Shown here in pieces: positions 1 through 5,203 of a DNA stretch of 5,644 nucleotides (positions are counted from its first letter, which is position 1; each line of letters opens with the position of its first letter). Below the pieces are notes generated by a model that did no database searches, had not been told where the DNA came from, and was given only the letters and a program-made list of their open reading frames with translations. Made by a program: the position numbers and the translations under genes. Source of the DNA: an uncultured Collinsella sp. (lineage in GTDB: Bacteria > Actinomycetota > Coriobacteriia > Coriobacteriales > Coriobacteriaceae); assembly GCA_905204635.1 (NCBI GenBank), contig CAJLAN010000123.1:1-5644 (forward strand). Direction: 5' to 3'.

Positions 1-1
1 T

Positions 2-532
2 CAGAATCTCATTCGCACGGGCACGCTCGACCGCCGCTATATCACGCTTGTCCACGGGCACATCGCCATGGACGAGGGCACTATCAACACCGGTATTGCC
101 CGATCGACGCGCGACCGCGTCAAGATGGCGGTTTCGGACGACCCCTTTGCCCGTCAGGCCATTACGACCTTTAAAGTCCTCGAGCGCTTTGATTCCACGC
201 GCTTTGACGATGGTTATACGCTCGTTGAGTGCCATCTGTTTACCGGTCGCACGCACCAGATTCGCGTGCATATGCGTCATATCAACCACGCCTGCGTGGG
301 CGATCCACTCTACGGCAAGTGCGATGCGCGCGCCGACCAGGGCCTGACCAGGCAGTTCCTTCATTCCTGGCGCGTGGCGTTCGACCATCCCGTGACGGGG
401 GAGCGCATTGAGTGCCGCGACGAGTTGCCGTGGGATCTCACTGCGGTTCTCGACGATCTGGCTCCGCGCTCGCTCGGTCGCACGGCCGTTGGAGATGAAA
501 TCGTTCCGCAGCTCGGTCTTCTCGAAGCCTAG
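2..532 (+). CDS. RluA/RluD-family 23S rRNA pseudouridine synthase, C-terminal part (5' truncated by window edge)
   Basis: The reading frame is open from the first bases and ends at TAG 530-532, giving 176 residues of the C-terminal part of the protein. Members of this family convert specific uridines in rRNA (23S in the RluD group) to pseudouridine in the cytoplasm. Two family signatures are visible. GRTHQIRVHM is encoded at 245-274, followed by a VGDPLYG block at about 296-316. A QFLHSWRVAFDHPVTGE stretch follows at about 353-406, the usual RluA-type C-terminal core. The catalytic HRLDxxTSG loop and any N-terminal S4 domain would lie upstream and cannot be seen. An ATG at 68 lies within the conserved fold and is not the real start. 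The next gene begins about 80 bases downstream on the same strand. The family call is firm, but which uridines are modified cannot be told from this part. Confidence 0.93.
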   Translation, partial: QNLIRTGTLDRRYITLVHGHIAMDEGTINTGIARSTRDRVKMAVSDDPFARQAITTFKVLERFDSTRFDDGYTLVECHLFTGRTHQIRVHMRHINHACVGDPLYGKCDARADQGLTRQFLHSWRVAFDHPVTGERIECRDELPWDLTAVLDDLAPRSLGRTAVGDEIVPQLGLLEA

Positions 533-550
533 CCAGTATTAGGTGGTTTC

Positions 551-577
551 TTGAACTCGGTAAGCCTGCGGTAAGAT
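551..577 (+). promoter_or_regulatory. Possible sigma-70 type promoter for the glycosyltransferase gene
   Basis: TTGAAC (551-556, 4 of 6 matches to TTGACA) and TAAGAT (572-577, 4 of 6 matches to TATAAT) are separated by 15 bases, slightly short of the usual 17. An overlapping TATACG (577-582) is an alternative -10 with a 20-base spacer. The stretch is AT-richer than its surroundings and lies in the only gap between the pseudouridine synthase and the glycosyltransferase. No terminator is visible after the upstream gene, so read-through is also possible. Confidence 0.35.
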
Positions 578-614
578 ATACGATTGTTTACGTTACGCGT
601 TGCTGGGAGCCTGC

Positions 615-1910
615 ATGCTCGCCTTTTTACAAACCAACACACCCATCGTGATCTTCAACCAGATTGTCGTCACGCTGCTCACGGTCTGCTTTCTGTACCA
701 GGTGGTCTTCTTTGTCATTGGCGCTCTTCGTGGCGAGGTCGCGCCTCCCAAGGCCAAAAAACTCCATCGCTATGCCTTTTTTATTGCGGCGCATAATGAG
801 GAGGCCGTGATCGCCAACCTCGTTCGCTCCATCAAGGACCAGGATTATCCGTCCGAGCTCATCGAGGTTTTCGTGGTCGCCGATGCCTGCACCGACAACA
901 CGGCGCAGCTCGCGCGCGAGGCCGGTGCCATTGTTTACGAGCGCAATGACCTGGCCCGCAAGGGCAAGAGCTGGGTCATGGACTTTGGCTTCGACCGCAT
1001 TCTCAACGAGTATCCCGACACGTTTGAGGGCTACTTTATCTTCGATGCCGATAACGTTATCTCCCGCGATTACGTTTCCAAGATGAATGATGCCTTTGAC
1101 CAGGGCTTCCATGTGGTCACGAGCTATCGCAATTCCAAGAACTTCGGCAGCTCGTGGATCTCGGCTGCTAATGCCACGTGGTATCTACGCGAGGCGCGCT
1201 TCCTCAACAACGCGCGCAATATCTGTAAGACGTCCTGCGCTGTTTCGGGTTCGGGTTACCTTATCTCGTCAAGCGTTATCGAGGGCATGCACGGTTGGCA
1301 GTTCCACACGCTGACCGAGGACATTCAGTTCACTACGTTCTGCGCTATTCACGGTATTCGCATTGGCTATGCGCCGGCGGAGTTCTTTGACGAGCAACCC
1401 GTGACGTTCAAGGCATCCTGGAAGCAGCGTATGCGCTGGACCAAGGGCTTTTACCAGGTGTTCTTTACCTACGGTAAGCATCTGGTCAAGTCGATGTTCC
1501 GCTATCATCGCTTTGCCGCCTACGACATGTTCATGACGATCGCCCCGGGTATGCTGCTATCGCTGATCTCGATGCTCGCTAATGCGACGTTCTTGATTGT
1601 GGGTGGCCTTTCGCATGGTTTCTTGGCAACCGAAGTCGAGATGCAGGCGTGCGCCGCTTCGCTCATTATGACCTTCGCCATGATGTATCAGACGTTCTTT
1701 ATCCTGGCGCTGCTCACGACTATCTTTGAGTACAAGCATATTCACTGCGCGCAAAAGTGGCGCCTGGTGACTAACCTGTTTACCTTCCCGATCTTTATGT
1801 TCAGCTATATCCCCATCACGGTGGCCGCGCTGTTCCTGAAGGTCGACTGGGTGCCGACGCAGCACGCCGTCAACGTTACCCTTGACGAGGTCATGCAAGG
1901 CGCCAAATAA
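615..1910 (+). CDS. Membrane-bound processive-type family 2 glycosyltransferase (cellulose/hyaluronan synthase-like)
   Basis: The predicted 431-residue integral membrane enzyme should transfer sugars from a nucleotide-sugar donor on the cytoplasmic face. One N-terminal membrane segment (about 11-36) precedes a GT-A domain opening with FFIAAHNEE. The motif set of processive GT2 enzymes is complete: D90 in VVADACTD, D144-A-D146 for metal and UDP, T234-E235-D236 with the likely catalytic aspartate, and Q271-R-M-R274-W275. At least three C-terminal membrane segments follow (about 305-331, 346-371, 385-408), ending in a soluble WVPTQH tail. I chose ATG 615 because GGGAG at 605-609 lies 5 bases ahead. 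An in-frame TTG at 600 would add only five residues and lacks a clear ribosome site. The architecture suits synthesis of an exopolysaccharide or a membrane glycan. The sugar and product cannot be read from sequence, and no polysaccharide export partner lies nearby. A strong terminator follows directly. Confidence 0.9.
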   Translation: MLAFLQTNTPIVIFNQIVVTLLTVCFLYQVVFFVIGALRGEVAPPKAKKLHRYAFFIAAHNEEAVIANLVRSIKDQDYPSELIEVFVVADACTDNTAQLAREAGAIVYERNDLARKGKSWVMDFGFDRILNEYPDTFEGYFIFDADNVISRDYVSKMNDAFDQGFHVVTSYRNSKNFGSSWISAANATWYLREARFLNNARNICKTSCAVSGSGYLISSSVIEGMHGWQFHTLTEDIQFTTFCAIHGIRIGYAPAEFFDEQPVTFKASWKQRMRWTKGFYQVFFTYGKHLVKSMFRYHRFAAYDMFMTIAPGMLLSLISMLANATFLIVGGLSHGFLATEVEMQACAASLIMTFAMMYQTFFILALLTTIFEYKHIHCAQKWRLVTNLFTFPIFMFSYIPITVAALFLKVDWVPTQHAVNVTLDEVMQGAK

Positions 1911-1918
1911 CCACCACC

Positions 1919-1966
1919 AAAACCACCGCAAAGGGGACAGGCACCTTTGTGGTGGTTTTTGCTTTT
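1919..1966 (+). terminator. Rho-independent terminator (or attenuator) after the glycosyltransferase gene
   Basis: Bases 1919-1934 can pair with 1944-1959 as a 16-bp stem. All pairs are Watson-Crick except one G-U (1928 with 1950). The loop is nine bases (1935-1943). The 3' arm runs into a T-rich tract (TTTTT, GC, TTTT, to 1966). The hairpin begins 8 bases after the glycosyltransferase stop codon and ends about 25 bases before the next start codon. It therefore either ends the upstream unit or attenuates read-through into the prepilin peptidase gene. The A-run on the left arm could also give weak termination on the - strand. Confidence 0.88.
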
Positions 1967-1991
1967 GCGATGCAGCTCGAGGAGGAGTCCG

Positions 1992-2414
1992 ATGGCCTAT
2001 ATCCCGTTTTGGATTTGCATCTTTGCCGGCGTGGCAATTGATGCCCGAGAGCGACGGTTTCCCAATGGGCTTGCCGGCGCATGTGCCGTGGCGGCGTTGG
2101 CGGGCGTTTGGCTCGACCTCGGTTTGAACACAGCGCTTGACCACGCCGGTCTTGCGGTCATCGTCTACCTTGCCCTTGTGCTCACTGAGTCGCTCTGGCG
2201 GCGCCTTCGCCACGCCCCGGGCATCGGCATGGGGGATGCCAAGGCGCTCTTCGCGCTTTGCACGCTCGACCCTATGGGTGGCATCGTGGCATTTGCCGTC
2301 GCACTCCTGGCCCTGGCCCTCTCCTGCCTCTTCACAAAATCACGCTCCCTGCCATTGCTCCCGTTTTTGGTGCCGATTTTTGCCATAATCGAGGTCGTGG
2401 GCTGCACTTTGTAA
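1992..2414 (+). CDS. Single-domain type IV prepilin peptidase (family A24, TadV/CpaA-like)
   Basis: This 140-residue, almost wholly hydrophobic protein carries both catalytic aspartate motifs of the A24 prepilin peptidases. D17 is in DARERRFPN, the usual D-x5-[IF]-P-N motif, and D82 is in the GIGMGD (GxGD) motif followed by AKAL. About six short membrane segments can be drawn. Such enzymes cut the leader from type IV pilin, Tad/Flp pilin or competence pseudopilins at the inner membrane. The N-terminal methyltransferase domain with paired cysteines found in long PilD-type enzymes is absent, as in TadV/CpaA proteins. ATG 1992 is preferred because AGGAGG at 1980-1985 lies 6 bases upstream. A GTG at 1947 falls inside the terminator stem and would add a non-conserved 15-residue leader. 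No pilin or secretion ATPase gene is in the window, so the substrate is unknown. A separate signal may start the next gene inside this one. Confidence 0.85.
   Translation: MAYIPFWICIFAGVAIDARERRFPNGLAGACAVAALAGVWLDLGLNTALDHAGLAVIVYLALVLTESLWRRLRHAPGIGMGDAKALFALCTLDPMGGIVAFAVALLALALSCLFTKSRSLPLLPFLVPIFAIIEVVGCTL
2381..2389 (+). promoter_or_regulatory. Possible extended -10 promoter for the dNTPase gene, inside the prepilin peptidase 3' end
   Basis: TGCCATAAT fits the extended -10 pattern TG-N-TATAAT with one mismatch in the hexamer. No good -35 lies 16-18 bases upstream, which extended -10 promoters can tolerate. Transcription would start near 2396 and give a leader of about 50 bases before ATG 2446. 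The element overlaps coding sequence, so chance occurrence is possible. Confidence 0.4.
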
Positions 2415-2445
2415 CCGATTGCGCATCCTTCTTAAGGAGCATGCC

Positions 2446-3693
2446 ATGGCAACTAATCAAGAAACGGCCGTCATTAAGGCGCGCATGGACCGTATTCCCT
2501 CGGCGTTGTCGCCCGAACTTGTCGAGCGCATTGCCGCCGATCGTGCTTCGGGCTATGTCAACCCGTATCGTTGCAACGACGATCAGGTCATTCGTCGTAT
2601 TGATCGCGCCGCCGACAAAGGCACGCTTATGCGTCCGGCGTTTATGCGCGATACCGAAAAGATACTTCATCTTCCGGCGTACACCCGTTATGCAGGCAAA
2701 ACGCAGGTCTTTAGCTTCCGTAGCAATGACGATCTGTCACGCCGCGGTTTGCACGTGCAGCTCGTCTCCCGCATTGCGCGCGATATCGGTCGCGCCCTGG
2801 GGCTCAATTGCGATCTGATCGAGGCGATTGGCCTGGGTCACGACTTGGGACACACGCCTTTCGGCCATGCCGGCGAGCGCTTCCTCAACGATATCTATCA
2901 TGAGCGTACGGGGCGTTATTTTTTCCATAACGTGCAGTCGGTCCGCGTGCTCGACACACTGTACGGCCGCAACGTGTCGCTCCAGACGCTCGACGGCGTG
3001 CTATGCCATAACGGCGAGTACGAGCAGCGTGTGTTTGAGCTCTCGGACATGAGCTCCTTTGACCAGTTTGACCAGACGGTTGAGGATTGCATTGCCACGG
3101 GCTATAGCGCAATTGGGCATCTGCGTCCCATGACGCTCGAGGGCTGCGTCGTTCGCATCTCGGATATTCTTGCCTACGTCGGTCGTGACCGTCAGGATGC
3201 GATCGCGGCGGGCCTGCTGTCACCCGACGCTTTTGATGATGGCCGGGGCGGTGCCTACAACAGTTGGATCCTCACGCATGCCTCCATCGATATCGTTGAG
3301 CACAGCTATGGTAAGCCGCGCATCGAGATGAGCGAGGACCTGTTTGAGGAAATCCGCCGAGCCAAGCGCGAGAACTACGAGAAGATCTATAGCAAGGGCG
3401 GTATCGAAGGCGATTCCGAGGTGGAGCTGCGCGAAGCCTTCGAAAAGCTTTACGATCGTTGCCTGCAGGATATAAACGAAGGTGACGAGTCTTCGTATAT
3501 CTTTAAGCACCACATTTCTCGCATCGAGCAGCAGCTTTCCTACTACGATCGCGCCTATGCCTGGCAGAACGATAAGGACCAGGCGGTCGTGGATTACATT
3601 GCGAGCATGACGGACGGTTATTTCTGCGAGCTCACGAGCAAGCTGTTTCCGGGATTGAAGTTTCCGCACCGTACCTATATTAACGAACGGTAG
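2446..3693 (+). CDS. HD-domain dGTPase-like deoxynucleotide triphosphohydrolase
   Basis: The 415-residue cytoplasmic protein belongs to the dGTPase (Dgt-like) HD family, which splits dNTPs into deoxynucleoside and triphosphate and so shapes dNTP pools. The HD metal site is complete: H103 (RRGLH), H132-D133 in GLGHDLGHTPFGHAGE with H136, H141 and E144 nearby, and D240 in VVRISD. Further family marks are H161-N-V-Q164 and the CHNGE block (H188). ATG 2446 is chosen because AAGGAG at 2434-2439 lies 6 bases ahead. A TTG at 2419 in the same frame would put that ribosome site inside the gene, and ATG 2441 is out of frame. The gene starts 31 bases after the prepilin peptidase, so it is co-transcribed with it or driven by the internal -10. 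After the metal D240 the sequence reads AYVGRDRQDA where many dGTPases have AYxxHDxxDA. Substrate preference (dGTP or several dNTPs) cannot be read. The last codons form part of a LexA-like operator. Confidence 0.9.
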   Translation: MATNQETAVIKARMDRIPSALSPELVERIAADRASGYVNPYRCNDDQVIRRIDRAADKGTLMRPAFMRDTEKILHLPAYTRYAGKTQVFSFRSNDDLSRRGLHVQLVSRIARDIGRALGLNCDLIEAIGLGHDLGHTPFGHAGERFLNDIYHERTGRYFFHNVQSVRVLDTLYGRNVSLQTLDGVLCHNGEYEQRVFELSDMSSFDQFDQTVEDCIATGYSAIGHLRPMTLEGCVVRISDILAYVGRDRQDAIAAGLLSPDAFDDGRGGAYNSWILTHASIDIVEHSYGKPRIEMSEDLFEEIRRAKRENYEKIYSKGGIEGDSEVELREAFEKLYDRCLQDINEGDESSYIFKHHISRIEQQLSYYDRAYAWQNDKDQAVVDYIASMTDGYFCELTSKLFPGLKFPHRTYINER

Positions 3694-3698
3694 TTCGT
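3683..3698 (+). promoter_or_regulatory. Putative LexA operator (SOS/Cheo box) ahead of rarA
   Basis: ACGAAC-GGTA-GTTCGT is a perfect 6+6 palindrome with a 4-base spacer. Its core GAAC-N4-GTTC, flanked by C and G, matches the known LexA site of Bacillus (CGAAC-N4-GTTCG type) and of actinobacteria (TCGAAC-N4-GTTCGA type). The left arm is the last two codons (Asn, Glu) and part of the Arg codon of the dNTPase gene, and its stop codon TAG crosses the spacer into the right arm. The site lies 10 bases upstream of TATACT, within the expected -35 region of the rarA promoter, where a bound repressor would block RNA polymerase. No T-tract follows, so it is not a terminator. The match is seen directly; LexA binding is inferred. 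Confidence 0.7.
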
Positions 3699-3708
3699 AT
3701 AAATTCGG

Positions 3709-3714
3709 TATACT
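3709..3714 (+). promoter_or_regulatory. -10 element of the likely rarA promoter
   Basis: TATACT matches TATAAT at 5 of 6 positions and lies 33 bases before the preferred rarA start, in a clearly AT-rich gap. A start site near 3721 would give a leader of about 27 bases. TATAAA at 3698-3703 is a second candidate. Neither has a convincing -35 hexamer at the usual distance. The region where it would be is occupied by the LexA-like palindrome. Confidence 0.55.
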
Positions 3715-3747
3715 GTTAGTGGAAAACGTTTTTGATTGATACACGGG

Positions 3748-5103
3748 ATGGCTATGGACGACCTTTTTTCTGCTTCGACGCGCGAGCGTTCCTTTCAGAA
3801 TGCGCCGCTTGCGGTGCGTATGCGCCCTAATTCGCTCGACGAGTATGTGGGCCAGCAAAAGGCCGTCGGTAAGGGCTCATGGTTGCGTGCCGCGATCGAA
3901 CACGACGTGCTTTCCAGTGTGATTTTGTATGGGCCGGCTGGTACGGGTAAGACGACGCTGGCCCATATTATCGCCAACCATACTAAGAGCGAGTTTGTCG
4001 AGGTCAGCGCTGTGACGGGCACCGTGAAGGACTTGCGCCGCGTGATTGATGAGGCCAAGACGCGCCTGAATACCTACGACCGCCGCACCATTCTATTCAT
4101 CGATGAGATTCACCGCTTCTCTAAGTCGCAGCAGGATGCCCTGCTGCATGCAGTTGAGAACCGTACCGTCATTATGATTGGCGCCACGACGGAGAATCCG
4201 TACTTCGAGGTCAACTCGGCACTGTTGTCGCGTGGGCGTGTGGTGGAGCTTGAGCATCTGAAGGATGAGGATATCGCCACGCTTATTGAACGTGCGCTTG
4301 AGGCACCGCAGGGCTTGAACGGTAAGTTCTCGGCCGATGAGGATACGGTCAAGACCATCTGCGCGCTGGCAGCGGGTGACGCTCGCTCGGCGCTCACGAC
4401 GCTCGAGCTTGCGAGCGAGATTGCCGTCACGCGTCCCGATACCGAGGGAACGCCAGCGCCCGCGGCGGGGGAGCGCTATCCCATCACCGTGGATGACGTG
4501 AAGATCGCCAACCCGCGTCGCGGCTTTACATACGACAAAAACGGCGACATGCACTACGACATCATCAGTGCGTTTATTAAGTCTATGCGCGGTAGTGACC
4601 CCGATGCCACGATCTATTGGCTCGCGCGCATGATCGATGCTGGGGAGGATCCTAAGTTTATCGCTCGCCGTATTATGATTCACGCTTCTGAGGATGTTGG
4701 CAACGCCGACCCGCAGGCGCTTTTGGTGGCGCATGCCGCGTTTAAGTCTGCTGAGGTCATTGGCTATCCCGAGTGCCGCATTAACCTTGCTCAGGCTGCA
4801 CTCTATGTGTGTTTGGCCCCTAAATCCAACGCGTGTGAGGCTTCGATTGATGCGGCGCTGGCCGATATCCATTCTAGTGGGCTTCGCGAGGTGCCGAGTT
4901 ATTTGCGCGATCGCCATCGCCCAGGCAGCGACGACTACGGTGTGTATAAATACCCGCACGATTATCCCGAAGGCTGGGTCGATCAGCGCTATCTGCCCGA
5001 GGGGCTGGATCTGCAGGCATTCTGTGAGCCCGGCGGTTGCGCGTGGGCAGCGCGGCGCGTAGAGCAAAGCGAGCGCGACCGCAGCGGGAATGCACCGAAG
5101 TAG
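3748..5103 (+). CDS. rarA: Replication-associated recombination protein A (AAA+ ATPase RarA/MgsA)
   Basis: This 451-residue cytoplasmic AAA+ ATPase is related to clamp-loader subunits and eukaryotic WRNIP1/Mgs1. It acts at stalled or gapped replication forks with single-strand binding protein. From the chosen start the motifs are Walker A GPAGTGKT (62-69, K68), Walker B LFIDE (D119-E120), sensor 1 ATTENP (146-151), the LLSR arginine finger (R162) and the GDAR sensor 2 (R213). The RarA C-terminal domain follows with IARRIMIHASEDVG, the EVPSYLRD block and a YKYPHDYPEGWVDQRYLP end, the family's most typical signature. Length agrees with E. coli RarA (447). The exact start is uncertain: TTG 3736, ATG 3748 and ATG 3754 share a frame, none has a strong ribosome site, and a weak GGGA at 3745-3748 could serve 3754. 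Conserved sequence begins after DDLF, so function is unaffected. The gene follows the dNTPase by 54 bases, with a -10 box and LexA-like site between, so damage-inducible expression is likely. Confidence 0.95.
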   Translation: MAMDDLFSASTRERSFQNAPLAVRMRPNSLDEYVGQQKAVGKGSWLRAAIEHDVLSSVILYGPAGTGKTTLAHIIANHTKSEFVEVSAVTGTVKDLRRVIDEAKTRLNTYDRRTILFIDEIHRFSKSQQDALLHAVENRTVIMIGATTENPYFEVNSALLSRGRVVELEHLKDEDIATLIERALEAPQGLNGKFSADEDTVKTICALAAGDARSALTTLELASEIAVTRPDTEGTPAPAAGERYPITVDDVKIANPRRGFTYDKNGDMHYDIISAFIKSMRGSDPDATIYWLARMIDAGEDPKFIARRIMIHASEDVGNADPQALLVAHAAFKSAEVIGYPECRINLAQAALYVCLAPKSNACEASIDAALADIHSSGLREVPSYLRDRHRPGSDDYGVYKYPHDYPEGWVDQRYLPEGLDLQAFCEPGGCAWAARRVEQSERDRSGNAPK

Positions 5104-5134
5104 CTGCTGATAATTTTGTCCCACGTTGCTGCTC

Positions 5135-5165
5135 TTGGCATGTTCGGTCCCCTTTGGGGTACCAT
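5135..5165 (+). promoter_or_regulatory. Possible promoter with overlapping palindrome ahead of the DUF948-like gene
   Basis: TTGGCA (5135-5140, 5 of 6 matches to TTGACA) and TACCAT (5160-5165, 4 of 6 matches to TATAAT) are 19 bases apart, longer than ideal. Between and overlapping them is an inverted repeat: GGT-CCCC (5146-5152), TTT, GGGG-T-ACC (5156-5163), seven pairs with one bulged T. It could be an operator or a small RNA hairpin. No T-tract follows directly, so a terminator for rarA is unlikely. A start near 5172 would give a leader of about 32 bases. Confidence 0.35.
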
Positions 5166-5203
5166 GAAAAGCGTCTGTATTTCGATTTTTCCGGGAGGCT
5201 TGT

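Noticed and set aside
68..532. Complete gene starting at ATG 68 or 48 at the left edge
   Set aside because: The frame is open upstream of 68 with RluA-like sequence, and the catalytic region would be missing; it is a gene cut by the window edge.
1557..2213. 218-codon - strand open frame across the terminator and prepilin peptidase start
   Set aside because: The predicted protein is a low-complexity basic sequence reading through a strong terminator hairpin and opposite two real genes.
2258..2818. 186-codon + strand frame overlapping the prepilin peptidase end and dNTPase start
   Set aside because: It is out of frame with both recognised proteins. Its translation is Arg/Cys/Ser-rich with no family features.
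3683..3698. Reading the ACGAAC/GTTCGT palindrome as a terminator for the dNTPase gene
   Set aside because: The stem is only 6 bp with moderate GC and no T-tract follows; an operator fits better.
3220..3858. 212-codon - strand open frame across the dNTPase-rarA junction
   Set aside because: It overlaps two well-supported genes and the promoter region between them, shows no motif, and has no convincing ribosome site.
5104..5203. Rho-independent terminator after rarA
   Set aside because: The only hairpin there (5146-5163) is short, bulged, 42 bases past the stop and followed by ATGAAAAG rather than a T-run.
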